A stretch of DNA of 64,000 nucleotides from Xestospongia bergquistia (GCA_963965975.1 OZ014411.1:24597249-24661248); one strand, 5' to 3'. Shown: positions 21,901 to 32,590, numbered from the stretch's first letter. Numbers and translations: made by a program. Notes: generated by a model not told the origin, from the letters alone.

Positions 21901-22851
21901 ATTCAACTGCAACTACTTTTTCTTTTAGTTTCAATCAATGTTTCTCATTTTAAAAAACCAAGGAGAGCTGTTTTAATAGACAATGTAGCATGTGTTGGAA
22001 AAGAGACATCATTAGCAGACTGCACCAAAACATCATATACTTTTGAGGAGGCTAAACAACTTGCACGTAACTCTATCAATGTAGCTGGTGTTACTTGTAA
22101 CATACCAATACCTACCTCCAGTCATATCCTAGTTGTACATAATGGGACAATAATTTTATTAACCAATTCAGAGGTACTAACAAGAGTTCAAGAATATAGT
22201 TCTTCAAAAAGTATAGGACTAATTATCATATATTAAAGTAATACATACTCTTCTTATTAATTTTAGTGATCCATACAACAACAAAGATACCAACTAAAGT
22301 TCAAGAATCCAATTCAACTAAAAGTACATGTATATTTGTCATTAAATAATTGAAATATTGTTATGACTTTTACAACAACAGAGGATTCACGTTTTATGGA
22401 AATGGAAATTGCTATCCTTGTAATCATATGTGTTGCAATAGTAGGTGGAGTCTTACTATTGTAAGTATTGTCTATTTTTGCTTATCATACAGTAATGTAT
22501 TTTCAAAATTATTGTCTTTGTTAAGAAATGTTTTAAAAATTCATCCTTTTTTATGTAATTGCCTTTATGTCATAGTTAGGATTATATTTTCATAGCCAAC
22601 TTACTATTATAAACAGTAAAGTATTACATTGGTCTCCTTTATTCTTTGTTAGGTTAGTAGCAGTGATTCCATATTGCAAAAGAAATTTTCAAAAAAAGCG
22701 TTTACCGTCACGTCCATTACCACCTGTATTGATGTCTAATATCTTTGATAGTACCAGATATTCTGAACTACAGTCTGCGGATGAAAATGATGAGATTAAT
22801 GAAAAAGAAAAAACAACAGAAAGTTTTCTATCAACTAAAGAAAATCCTTAA
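15982..22851 (+). CDS. SRCR-C: seven-SRCR type I membrane receptor with shortened tail
   Basis: Inferred exons: 15982-16030, 16079-16246, 17819-18172, 18342-18518, 18587-18634 (small linker, tentative), 19224-19391, 19445-19612, 19809-19967, 20215-20601, 20670-20840, 20993-21160, 21217-21384, 21433-21594, 21929-22210, 22267-22323, 22382-22460, 22653-22851. All borders are phase 1 except the last, and the sum is in frame (~987 residues). Order: signal peptide (~1-17), SRCR1-7 (~17-850), stalk, helix (~897-923), tail. Domains 3, 4, 6 and 7 keep the VEVC/VEIC, VVCRQLG-like and GV(L/M)C hallmarks. Two oddities: exon 17819-18172 joins SRCR1b and SRCR2a where paralogues have a ~45-base intron, and TAC has become TAA at 22849-22851, removing the NPYQDD and YEYAQP motifs while keeping TRYSEL. 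The normal membrane-exon acceptor is gone, and an AG at 22380-22381 restores the frame. The likely role is ligand recognition at the cell surface; the ligand is unknown. Confidence 0.8.
16485..16502. repeat. Poly-C/poly-A tract
   Basis: A C run followed directly by an A run sits in intron 2 of SRCR-C. It is length-unstable sequence, and psi-D lacks it at the equivalent place. Confidence 0.6.
16604..17045. mobile_element. Inserted repeat in intron 2 of SRCR-C
   Basis: The flanks GTGTGGTCTTCA and TTGCTGAAATCATTTTGAC are close to each other in the homologous psi-D sequence (31182-31240) but ~440 bp apart here, so this block was inserted. Its two ends carry related sequence in opposite orientation (TTTTGCGG with GCAAACATTAAA on the left, AACCGCAAACATTAAA on the right). 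Small ORFs on both strands inside it (16767-17067) look non-coding. It is probably a non-autonomous element. Confidence 0.5.
18786..19020. mobile_element. 235 bp fold-back element (MITE) with ~40 bp terminal inverted repeats
   Basis: The left end ATATGTGACCTGATTTGCAA and the right end TTGCAAATCAGGTCACATAT are exact inverses. The inverse match continues through AAAGGGACCACTTC to about 40 bases with one or two mismatches. It lies in the intron before SRCR3 of gene C and is absent at that place in E, G and H. Flanks are TA-rich, so the target duplication is not resolved; a TA duplication of Tc1/mariner type is possible. Confidence 0.85.
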
Positions 22852-23109
22852 TAAGATGATAATGAACCCCATTATGAATATGCATTACCTAAGTAACAAA
22901 ATAATAGACTATTTCGTTGTATTTGTCACAATGATTACAATAACTATTGCTCTATTAAGAGAAATATGTACACTAGCTATTGTTAACATTAAATTTGATC
23001 TTTTACTTTTACATTATCTAATTGAATGTAAAAATTTGTAAAACTATTATAAATTAGTGTCAACATGTGGAGTCAATAGCTTACTAAAGACTATATTATA
23101 ATTTTACTG

Positions 23110-23235
23110 TAGATCATTTCAAAAAATAACTTGCAATGAAACAGGATCACAATCAAGACTGAGTGATTGTCTAGTTGAAGAAGGTTCTTATGTGTGTCAG
23201 ATCAGTATTGGATTAAAATGTTTTGGTAAGGGATT
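23110..23235 (+). pseudogene. Orphan SRCR5 second-half exon relic
   Basis: The ~120 bases match exon 5b of the receptors ([15 protein letters not shown] and SIGLKCF segments), ending at a GTAAGG donor. One cysteine codon of the CVCQIS motif is TAT. It has no neighbours and is the scar of another receptor copy between C and T3. The preceding ~250 bases repeat the 3' flank of other receptor tails. Confidence 0.8.
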
Positions 23236-23709
23236 ATTAATATTAATAATAATAATAATAATATTAATATGAGACAAATAGTAAGTTTACTACTTACAAT
23301 TACTGTTACTCACTAAAAATCAAATTAATGACTTAAAATAATTCTATAACACTCCTATTATATTTGCATTTAGGTGGAAACAATCATTACATGTGTAGTT
23401 TCTATTGTGAAGTTATAATTATACTATACAATGTTCACTTTTCACTGTAACATTATCAAAATAGTCATATAAATATACATATTTGGGGAAATTACATTTA
23501 GCATAATTCCATCTTTATATAGTTACATTACCTGATTAGTTGGAAGTGAAAATTGTTTACAATGTTTTCTTTCAGTTATATTGTCCCTTGAGATAACTGT
23601 GTACTGTGTAAAAATACCAAACAGTCATATATTAGCATTTTCAGCATCATTCTAGTACATTGCATATATAGTGCAATCTAAAATCACTGAACAACTTCAT
23701 GGATTAAAG
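23236..23709 (+). promoter_or_regulatory. T3 5' flank and probable promoter
   Basis: An ATAAT microsatellite-like stretch is followed by sequence shared with T1, T2 and T4: the ATTTGGGGAAATTACATTTA block near 23480 and a CATATATAG box at 23664-23671, about 40 bp before the ATG. Confidence 0.5.
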
Positions 23710-25239
23710 ATGCTGTGCTTCAAGAAGACAATGCCTTTTTCTGTTTTCCTAATACTATTGTGGTTAATACTTGCTAGATTTCTGGATCCTACTGTCTATC
23801 TGTCAATAAAACAAGGAGTACACAAAGTCAATATCTTTGAATATATTAAGGCGTTTATGGCTGTTGTATTTTATGTTTCTCTTCCTGTAACTGTTCTCTA
23901 TACAGATTTAAAATTCAGGCGTCTCAATGTAGTTCTCTTCACTGCAGCTATAGGTGTGTGTGGAACATTGCTGTTTGTTTTTGAGTCTGCACTGCCTACA
24001 GCTATCTGGGTAACATACATAGCATCTCCAATTTTAACATATTCAAAACGGTTCTTGGCTATTGTTGCTCTGTCACTTGGAGCAGATCAACTCTGTGAAG
24101 CATCTTCACAACAACTTAGTAGTTATGTATGGTGGTATTATTGGAGCCTTTCACTGGGATGGTCATTAACTGTCATTGCTGCTTGTTGGAAGAACAACAG
24201 TCTGATTTACAATGTTTCCATAACCAGCATTCATTTACTTGGTATCATCATCATTCTTCTAACTGGATTTGTCTTTAAAAAATATTTTATTGATAACACT
24301 CCTTTCAGAAATCCTCTTAAATTAATTTATAATGTTCTCAACTTTGCTCGGAAAAACAAGTACCCAGTACAACGTTCTGCTCTCACATACTGGGAACACA
24401 AACATCCATCAAAAATCAATTTCAGTAAAAACAAATATGGTGGACCATTCACTGAAGTAGAAGTAGAAGATGTTAAAACATTTTTTTGCTTAATACCATT
24501 AATAATTGTTATTGCAATTGTCTATGTTCCTGTCCAACCCATTACACGACTATCAACCAACTTGCATCAAACAATAGATCAGTGTCTACTAAACTCCACC
24601 TACATTGTTTATTATGCAGTACAAATAGTAGCCATCCCTATTTATCAATTTAGTAAGAATTATTTTCGTTGCAACATCAGTATGTTACAACTGATTGGTC
24701 TTGGTCTTCTGTTACAAGCTTTAAGTAGATTTGGATATGTGGCCATTGACTTATATGTGACTATAGAAGAAGACAACAATCAAACATGTTTATTTCAAGC
24801 AAACAGTAATGATTCTCAATATATACCATTTGTTCAAAACACATATGTTTTTATGATTCCAAATTTTATAGCAGCTGTAGGTAGTGTTTTTATACTACCT
24901 GGAACTATCAGATTTGTTTTTGCTCAAGCTCCTTATAGTATGAGAAGTATTCTTATTGGTCTCTGGTATTCTAGCAATGGTCTTTTTGAACTGATTGGTT
25001 GGAAAATTACTAAGTTTATAAAACACAGTCCATCTATGAAACCAAGTTGTGAGTTCAGTATCTTTATAATGAATTTAATAGTTTCCTGTCTTGCCTTTGT
25101 ATTGTTTATATTTCTAAGTGCAAGATATAAGTTAAGAAGTTGTGGAGATTGTTTTAATCCTCATACTGTTGCAGAAAGTTACTATATAAATGACTTTAGA
25201 AGACGAGAACTATACAGTAAATATGGAACCATTTCATAG
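23710..25239 (+). CDS. T3: POT/PTR-family (SLC15-like) transporter
   Basis: An intact 509-residue single-exon paralogue. The frame stays open for 13 codons upstream to a GTG, but the first ATG is the one used by all copies, so I place the start there. POT landmarks GADQ, WWYYWSLSLG, EVEVEDVKTFFC and FAQAPYSM are present. Private changes include a VFESALPTAIW segment in helix 3, KINFSKN in the cytosolic loop, and RSCGD in place of RSRGD after the last helix. Its helix-8 region (VQIVAIPIYQFSKNYF) equals T2, while its C-terminal third resembles T4. This mosaic pattern suggests gene conversion. It stands where a receptor copy has been lost (relic at 23110). Confidence 0.88.
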   Translation: MLCFKKTMPFSVFLILLWLILARFLDPTVYLSIKQGVHKVNIFEYIKAFMAVVFYVSLPVTVLYTDLKFRRLNVVLFTAAIGVCGTLLFVFESALPTAIWVTYIASPILTYSKRFLAIVALSLGADQLCEASSQQLSSYVWWYYWSLSLGWSLTVIAACWKNNSLIYNVSITSIHLLGIIIILLTGFVFKKYFIDNTPFRNPLKLIYNVLNFARKNKYPVQRSALTYWEHKHPSKINFSKNKYGGPFTEVEVEDVKTFFCLIPLIIVIAIVYVPVQPITRLSTNLHQTIDQCLLNSTYIVYYAVQIVAIPIYQFSKNYFRCNISMLQLIGLGLLLQALSRFGYVAIDLYVTIEEDNNQTCLFQANSNDSQYIPFVQNTYVFMIPNFIAAVGSVFILPGTIRFVFAQAPYSMRSILIGLWYSSNGLFELIGWKITKFIKHSPSMKPSCEFSIFIMNLIVSCLAFVLFIFLSARYKLRSCGDCFNPHTVAESYYINDFRRRELYSKYGTIS

Positions 25240-25496
25240 TTTATTTATAATAATGTTTGTGTCAGTTTATTATAGTTACATGTCATCATAAAAGCTGTTT
25301 ATAAATTTTGCTGTAATCTACAGTATATATTTAGAAACCAAAAATATTACACCGAAGTTGTATACATGCAAACCAAATTATTGATATTTCATTATTGAGC
25401 AATGTATATAGGTATACTAGCTGATGTCATGTTAATGCATGTAGTTCTCTTTCATAATATATGTTGATAGTACATGATTGTACAATCATAATGAAA
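25240..25496. other. T3 3' flank
   Basis: Diverged version of the flank after T1 and T2. No strict AATAAA is conserved at the position used by the others. No gene seen. Confidence 0.4.
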
Positions 25497-25655
25497 GTAA
25501 ATATATACATATAGATAGATGATAGATAGATAGGTAGGTAGGTAGATAGTGCATGATTGTACGACAGACAGACAGATAGACCAATGGATAGACAGATGGA
25601 TGGACAGACAGACAGACAGACAGATAGATGATAAATAGATAGATAGACTTTGAGC
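25497..25655. repeat. (GATA)n/(GACA)n microsatellite
   Basis: Imperfect tetranucleotide runs of GATA, GGTA and GACA, interrupted near 25548 and 25580. The minus-strand frame across it is purely repeat-encoded. Confidence 0.85.
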
Positions 25656-26009
25656 AAGAGTGAGGTCTTACTATTCCTATTGATAATATAATTCAATAGA
25701 AAATGATGTTAGAATTATATTAATCAAATAAAATAATGTTTGGCTTTTGAAAATATAAATACCTTTATTATTGCAGTTGGCTAATACATGCAGATATCAT
25801 TGCTGAAGGAATAAATGTAGACTAGCTGCCATGTTGAATCCACAAAATATTGTTTGTAGTATACAATGAAACTGAAAACTTTAAGCATCAAAAAATGTTG
25901 TAATGTAAAATGTCATGACATCCTGTTTTTATACTGTTCCTAGAAACCTTTTGAAATGTTAATGATTGTATACATTTGTATTTGTTTAAGTGAACTGAAA
26001 GTATGCTGC

Positions 26010-26300
26010 TATTGAATTGTCACTGAAGTTAATGGTTGAGTACATTTTACTAAAATGCTAATGCTATTTACACTGTTGACCAATTAGTAGTATACGATCT
26101 AACAAAATGTATGATCAGTAACAATATGTGGCATCAAGTGTTATTGATTGTAGACAAGGAGAGCTCCAAGAATAACAATTCATTTCTGTGGATTTTACAT
26201 GATATAATTGTTGTATAGGATATCAAGAAAATAATGTGTTAATTTATATAATGAATTACTATATATAGCTCAATACAACAATGTTAGAACTTGGAATAAT
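26010..26300 (+). pseudogene. Receptor intron relic
   Basis: This sequence aligns with intron 2 of SRCR-C (~17460-17790), including GGAGAGCTCC and TACTATATATAGCTCA, but the flanking exons are absent. It is a non-coding remnant of another deleted receptor copy between T3 and T4. Confidence 0.6.
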
Positions 26301-26302
26301 TG

Positions 26303-27690
26303 TTCTACAATAAGAAATTTCTAATGATATTCATTTCAATATATCATAGTTAGTTATAATTACAGTCATTAGCTTATCAGTCATACAATAATTATCTTGG
26401 ATCTTCTTTTAAACTGAAAATCAAAGCAGGAAATAGTCTACACTTACTGCTAGAAGTAGGAGACTAAGCTTTTAGTATTCTCCGTTCTCATCCGTATCTT
26501 TTCCGTTAAAATTAATTATTCATAAAAATGGGAGAGCTAGCCTCGTACTCAGGCTTCGTGGGTACGAGGCTACTCTTGATGTGCTGAAATTACTTGGTTT
26601 CGTTCCAAAAGCGCTCGTAGTGTGAAATGCAAAAGCAGATAGTCAGTTTCAGATTATGCTGCATCTGAAAAAATTATGGCAAATCTTCTTTTATTTGAGT
26701 TTTGTTTCGGAGACAAAAAAATAAGAACTATAAACAATTCAGTATTTTTATCAACTTTTACTGTGATGCTTAGAAACATTGTTTTAACTTATAAATCAAT
26801 CACAACATGGACATTACCCTAGGAAGGGAGGAAGACTGACAAGTATTGAGATATTCTGATGTGTTTTGGGTGAGATATATATTATGTTTTATCAATACAT
26901 TTCAATGGACATTGGACACACACTGTGTAGTCTCGCGTAGCCAGCCCCTCCCTCTAGAGGAGGGCGCGAGACTGCTTGATAAAATACTATGATAATATGA
27001 ACCCAACATCATCCTTAACCACTGACCCATATAGCAACCACTGAATTTTATTAATCCTGGTACAATGCTCAGCGTCTTCCAAAACAGTTATAGGATGGTT
27101 TTTTTCTATTATTGTCTTGTTTGTCACAAATGAACGTGTTTATTGACAAAGTTTATTAAGCGTTTATTTTTATATTTATTGTAAAAGTTAAGTATTTTCA
27201 TAATACTTATACATATATACACTCATTCAAATCAAAGCAAAAAGGTATTCTTGATACAAACCACTGGGGGTAGTGGGGGAGATGTACAGACTTCTCTTTC
27301 ATAGAATGTAAACAGAACATTGATTATTTATTATTCATGCCTTTTTAGGGATGACTCAGATTGTTCATTGGCTTAATAGATGATCTAACACAAAACTAAA
27401 TAAAGACTTTTATAGTTATCCTTTTTTAAAATATAGTTATATATAGATTAAAACAAGGTTCCTAAGCAACACACAAATGTTAGATTTGCTCATATCTACT
27501 TTTTTTTGTCAGATTACCTCATTAGAATAACTACATAAAGAAGTTAGACATTTACAGGGACAACAAATGTAATCATAAAGTATGGTCTTTGTAGGTTTCA
27601 GTAACTCACTATAGATATTAATTCCACCATTTTTTAAGAATAAACATAATATCAGTGAAATCAGTGTACTTAAGTGGCAAGACCATGACT
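26303..27690 (+). repeat. Dispersed ~320 bp repeat, copy 3, split by a ~1 kb insertion
   Basis: The left part 26303-26515 ends in CCGTATCTTTTCCGTTAAA. The right part resumes at ~27537 with GAAGTTAGACATTTACAGGG. In copies 1 and 2 these parts are contiguous. The ~1,020 bases between (26516-27536) are inserted; TAAA borders both sides. The insert has no long frame. Confidence 0.65.
26536..26976. mobile_element. Fold-back sequences inside the insertion
   Basis: Two GC-rich palindromes stand out in AT-rich DNA: AGCCTCGTAC...GTACGAGGCT at about 26538-26573, and GTCTCGCG...CGCGAGAC at about 26932-26973 with a central CCTCCCTCTAGAGGAGGG. They look like ends of a palindromic MITE. Confidence 0.5.
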
Positions 27691-28590
27691 GAATGCTTTG
27701 TTGCTCTCCACTTTGACAACTCAAGAGTCTTTCCTACAAACCCTACTACACCCTAGACACTAACTCTAACAGGCTTGCAAATCTACATCTTGTGAGTTGA
27801 CATTCATAATATTAGCCAGTCTACTAGCTGAAAGAAACAATGAGTGTTGACATTGTGGGAACTGGTTTAATGCATATATGTTGACATTTAGGGAATAAAT
27901 TTAATGTCTGTATTAATACATGAGTATAAGTGATTAGTGAACCATTCTAACATTCTTAATTTTAAATAGATTGTCTTTCAGTTTTAATCATATTGTTTAA
28001 CAAGTTAATATATTGTTTAGAAAATAGAAGACTAATTACTCAAGTGACAAAAATAACTTAAAACAATTAGTGTTAATTGAATCTCAATATGGTTGTCTTT
28101 AGGATAGACAGTCGTTGTAGTGTGACTCTAATGTGTCAATGTGAGACCATAAAGAATAAATTATGCTACTCACTACAATTCAAATTAATGACTATTAAGG
28201 TAATTTATAATATGTTCATTCTATGTATATTGTATCTGAATTTGTCTGAACGAACATTTCAATAGTAGTGCCTACTGTGAAGTTATGGTAATGAAATGTT
28301 CATTGTCAATTGTAATACTGGTTAGATAAAATTAATAGTTGTAGATCATATAAACATACTACATTTAGGAAAGTTATATTTAGCATATCCTATCTTCATA
28401 AAGCAACATTACCTGATTAGTTTGAAACTGAAAACTGTTTATAGTGTTTGTCTTACAGTTGCATGTCTCTTGAGATAACTATGTGTCAACAAATCATAAA
28501 CATTCTATTATATTAGCATTTTCAGCATCATTCTAGTACATTGCATATATAGTGCATTCTAAAATCACTAAACAACTTCATGGGTCAATC
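27691..28590 (+). promoter_or_regulatory. T4 5' flank and probable promoter
   Basis: It is a segmental duplicate of the T1 flank joined to the same dispersed repeat. The proximal part matches T3: TTCTAGTACATTGCATATAT with the TATA-like box at 28545-28551, about 40 bp before the ATG. Confidence 0.5.
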
Positions 28591-30120
28591 ATGCTGTGCT
28601 TTAAGAAGACAATGCCTTTTTCTGTTTTCCTAATACTATTGTGGGTAATACTTGCTAGATTTCTGGATCCTACTGTCTATCTGTCAATAAAACAAGGAGT
28701 ACACAAAGTCAATATCTTTGAATACATTGAAGCATTTATGGCTGTTGTATTTTATGTTTCACTTCCTGTAGCTAGTCTTTATACAGATTTGAAATTCAGC
28801 CGTCTCAATGTAGTTCTCTTCACTGCAGCTATAGGTGTATGTGGAACATTGCTGTTTATTGTTGAGTCTGCACTACCTACAGCTACCTGGATAATATACA
28901 TAGCATCTCCAATTGTAATATATTCACAAAAATGTTTGGCCATTGTTGCTCTGTCACTTGGAGCAGATCAACTCTGTGAAGCATCTTCACAACAACTTAG
29001 TACTTATGTATGGTGGTATTGTTGGTGCCATTTACTGGGATGGTCATTAGCAGCCATTGCTGCTTGTTGTAAGAACAACAGTCTAGTTTACAATATTTCA
29101 ATTACAAGCCTTCATTTATTTGGAATCTTCATCATTATTTTTACTGGTTTTACCTTCAAAAAATATTTTATTGATGCCACCTCTTTCAGAAATCCTTTCA
29201 AATTAATTTATAATGTTCTCAACTATGCCCGAAAAAACAAGTACCCAGTACAACGTTCTGCTCTCACATACTGGGAACACAAACATCCATCAAGGATCAA
29301 TCTCAGTAAAAACAAATATGGTGGACCATTCACTGAAGTAGAAGTAGAAGATGTCAAAACATTTTTTTGCTTAATACCGTTAATAATTGTCATTGCAGTT
29401 GTCTTTGTTCCTGTCCAACCTATTACACGACTATCAACCCACTTGCACCAAACAATAGATCAATGTCTACTAAATTCCACCTACATTGTTTATTATGTAG
29501 TAGGAATTATAGCTATCCCTATTTATCAATTATGTAAGAAATATTTTCGTTGCAACATCAGTATGTTACAATTGATTGGTCTTGGTCTTCTGTTACAAGC
29601 TTTAAGCAGATTTGGATATGTGGCCATTGACTTATATGTGACTATAGAAGAAGATAACAATCAAACATGTTTATTTCAAGCAAACAGTAATGATTCTCAA
29701 TATATACCATTTGTTCAAAACACATATGTCTTTCTGATTCCAAATGTTATTGCAGGTGTTGGTAGTCTTTTCATACTACCTGGAACCATCAGGTTTGTTT
29801 TCGCTCAATCTCCTCATAGTATGAGAAGTATTCTTATTGGTCTCTGGTATTCTAGCGATGGTCTTTTTGAACTGATTGGTTGGAAAATTACTAAGTTTAT
29901 AAAACACAGTCCATCTATTAAACCAAGTTGTGAATTCAGTATCTTTCTAATGAATTTAATAGTTTCCTGTCTAGCGTTTGTATTGTTTATATTTCTAAGT
30001 GCAAGATATAAGTTAAGAAGCCGTGGAGATTGTTTTAATCCTCATACTATTGCAGAAAATTACTATATAAATGACTTTAGAAGACGAGAACTATACAGTA
30101 AATATGGAACCATTTCATAG
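28591..30120 (+). CDS. T4: POT/PTR-family (SLC15-like) transporter
   Basis: An intact 509-residue single-exon copy and the most diverged of the four in helices 4-6: it reads STYVWWYCWCHLLGW where the others have WWYYWSLSLGW, and ACCKNN for ACWKNN. Helix 10 reads NVIAGVG instead of NFIAAVG, and PSMKPS is PSIKPS. GADQ, EVEVEDVKTFFC and FAQSPHSM are kept. The change of the aromatic helix-5 motif, which lines the central cavity in POT proteins, could alter substrate choice. The start is chosen as in T3: an upstream GTG lies in the frame, but the conserved ATG is the first. Two AATAAA signals follow at 30207 and 30221. Confidence 0.87.
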   Translation: MLCFKKTMPFSVFLILLWVILARFLDPTVYLSIKQGVHKVNIFEYIEAFMAVVFYVSLPVASLYTDLKFSRLNVVLFTAAIGVCGTLLFIVESALPTATWIIYIASPIVIYSQKCLAIVALSLGADQLCEASSQQLSTYVWWYCWCHLLGWSLAAIAACCKNNSLVYNISITSLHLFGIFIIIFTGFTFKKYFIDATSFRNPFKLIYNVLNYARKNKYPVQRSALTYWEHKHPSRINLSKNKYGGPFTEVEVEDVKTFFCLIPLIIVIAVVFVPVQPITRLSTHLHQTIDQCLLNSTYIVYYVVGIIAIPIYQLCKKYFRCNISMLQLIGLGLLLQALSRFGYVAIDLYVTIEEDNNQTCLFQANSNDSQYIPFVQNTYVFLIPNVIAGVGSLFILPGTIRFVFAQSPHSMRSILIGLWYSSDGLFELIGWKITKFIKHSPSIKPSCEFSIFLMNLIVSCLAFVLFIFLSARYKLRSRGDCFNPHTIAENYYINDFRRRELYSKYGTIS

Positions 30121-30586
30121 TTTTACTTATAATAATGTTTGGGGCCATTTTACACTGGTGCTTGTTATTTTAATGTGTATCTCTATGTCTATTCATTAGT
30201 TCAATTAATAAATTGCTGTTAATAAATTTTACTATACTGTGCAGAGTTTAATATAGATACCAAATACACTACACTAAAGATGCATATATTCTAGGTAAAT
30301 AGTTGATATTTCATTGTTGAAGGAAATTAAACAATGTAGTCTAGATGGTGTCATGTTGAGTAATTGTAGTCCCTGATTTATAACATATTGTTAATAGTGC
30401 ATTTATAGTCATATACTGAAAGTCCATATATCTCTAGGTCTTTATAACCACAGTTATATAAGTAAATATGCAACTATTAAGTAGTTAATTAACTTTGAGC
30501 AGGAGAGAGGTCTTACAGTTTATACTAATAATGTAATTCAATAGGAATAATTTTAGAATTCCTAACTAATCTTATTAATTCAGTAA

Positions 30587-32590
30587 TTGAGCACATTTAC
30601 TTTAGCTTTGATTTGTCTGGCCCTACTATAGCCTTCAGTACATTGTAAGTGAGTGTATCTATTTGTCATCATCTTTTATTTAGATTACTGTAACTCCAGT
30701 GATGTAAGGTTGTATTACTCATTAGGTACCACTCCAGTAGAGGAACCTGTATAGTATTGGTACTCAGTGTATGTGACTATGGCTGGGATTGTAGGTACAG
30801 TTAGTCAGTAAAATCATTGTAAAGTTGTTTAAGTAGAAGTCATGTGTAACTAACCACTACATGTAGTTAGTTCCAGCTAGCCCATGCATGGTACTGGCTA
30901 CACAACATTAAGTAGAAATTTGTCTTAAATTAATGTAACTTATTGAAGTTGTTAATGACTATCTCTCTAATATAAGGATAAAATAGTAACTTTATAAATA
31001 ATTAAATAAATAATAATTAATGAGAAATCCAGACCTACTGACAAAATGTGAAAGCCCAACAGAATCATGATCAGTATATAGATCTAAAAATGTAAACATT
31101 TTTAATCACTAAATAATTTTTAAGGCAGAAACCATTTTGTAATTGTTTTAAACTATTTTGATGTCTGCCACTCATAGGGTGTGGTCTTCATATATTCTTT
31201 GTTTGGAGACATGACTTGTTGTTGCTGAAATTATTTTGACTATGTAACTTAATTCCTAACTACATTATTTACGTACCACATGATACAATTTAAATGATAT
31301 TGTGGTACTATGAGCTTAACTTAATACTATGCCTAATATTTTGCCAGGTAATTTATGTCACACAAAAATTAGACTTGGAAAAAAATGGACTCATGTCCTG
31401 TTTTGGTCACACCAAAACCGGACAGCCACTGCCAAAATAGATCCATGTATTCACATTTTTTGACATGTGGTGTTAGTAAAGAACAATAAAAGATTATGAA
31501 AAATCTGCTTACGTCGAAGAGTGTAGAGGTGTTGAAGATGTTGATTTAGTTGATGGTGCTTTCCTCTACTTAACTGAATTTAGATATCTTAGAGGACATA
31601 GTGATGCTTGCAAGAGAGTTATCAGAAAGAAAGCTACCATGTTGTAGTTTGTGATGGAGTCATATTTTTCAAGAATAAGAAAATGGAAAAGGTAATTGAT
31701 GAAAGTGTTTTGTTGATTTTATTATTGGTTAAGAGTGTAATGAAACAGCACAAACAAGAAAGAGGAGAGAAATGTAAAGTGAAGGTTATGAATTTTAAAG
31801 CTGATGTTATGAATATTGATAAGTATAAACTTAGACATTAGTTACCCAAGAAATGGATTCTGGAGCTTGGCTTATCAAAAAGTTACTGAAAGAAGCTAAT
31901 CTTGCCATGCCTGGACTTCAAAATATTAGTTTTAGTCTGATAATGAGCTTTAATGTTGAACCTTGGGAGTTTATCCAAATTTTACATGATGGTTCTAGTC
32001 ATTAGCTAACAGTTGCAAATTTTGCGTTGTGTACCTCATATTGGTATGTTTATTGTTAATATTATTATTATTTTCTCATTAATAAAGGTACATATTCACC
32101 AAATGGTGCATTAAGACTCACTGGTGGTAACAATACTGATGAAGGAGTGTTGGAGTATTGTTATAATGGTCACTGGTCACCATTTTGTTCCTTAGATGAG
32201 GAAGAAGCTATTGTTGCTTGTAAACAGCTTGGATATGAACCATATGCTAGTAAGATTGTTTGTATGTACAAAGTATTATTTCCAACATTGTAACTTAAGA
32301 ACTAATTGATAGACATTCCTAAATATTTTAAATTTGATTCATATATTAGCCATCAAACTATCATTCAACAATACACTCTATCATTATAACAGTATGGTTA
32401 TAATTTTATAGGGATTCTCTCCACTTCTGAGTATTCCTGGAGTATCCAGCACACATACTCTACTTTCTATTATTTTTCTTGCAGTTATTATGCTACTGAA
32501 TCTTCATTAAGTAGCTGTAGTATTTCTTCAATCAGTAGTAGTAGCTGTGCTACCAGTTGTACAAATCCATATGCTATATGATAAGGTGGT
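30587..32590 (+). pseudogene. SRCR psi-D, receptor 5' end relic split by transposon debris
   Basis: The start codon is ATT instead of ATG, and the signal exon has a stop (CTATAG for CTATTG). The SRCR1a exon (30684-30790) has stops and a deletion. The intron (to ~31340) matches intron 2 of SRCR-C. After an insertion (31345-32030) the tail of SRCR1b, a short intron, SRCR2a (32089-32250) and SRCR2b (32413-32583) follow. SRCR2a still reads cleanly. SRCR2b ends in TGA-TAA where others read AGATGTTATG. Everything downstream is missing. Confidence 0.88.
31345..32030 (+). mobile_element. Transposon relic with Ulp1-like protease fragment
   Basis: The frame 31864-32004 reads GAWLIKKLLKEANLAMPGLQ, then EPWEFIQILHDGSSH and a TAG where tryptophan is expected, then LTVANF. 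This matches my memory of the C48/Ulp1-like cysteine protease segment carried by several animal DNA transposons, in which His-Trp holds the catalytic histidine. Upstream, EFRYLRGHSDACKRVIRKKA and a following V-DGVIFFKNKK segment resemble the zinc-binding N-terminus of gypsy/Ginger-type integrases, with a stop between. Family placement is tentative; the relic is clearly dead. Confidence 0.5.

Noticed and set aside
12329-22851. psi-B and C as one large gene
   Set aside because: C has its own start codon, signal peptide and promoter block, and psi-B ends in a stop with no exon linking to C.
23671-23709. N-terminal extension of T3 (and T4, 28552-28590) by 13 codons
   Set aside because: The extension begins at GTG, not ATG. 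The first ATG in frame is the one conserved in all four copies and sits at the same distance from the TATA-like box.
25427-25696. Minus-strand 89-residue frame rich in Cys, Leu and Ser
   Set aside because: It is encoded by GATA/GACA microsatellite and has no conserved counterpart in the other transporter flanks.
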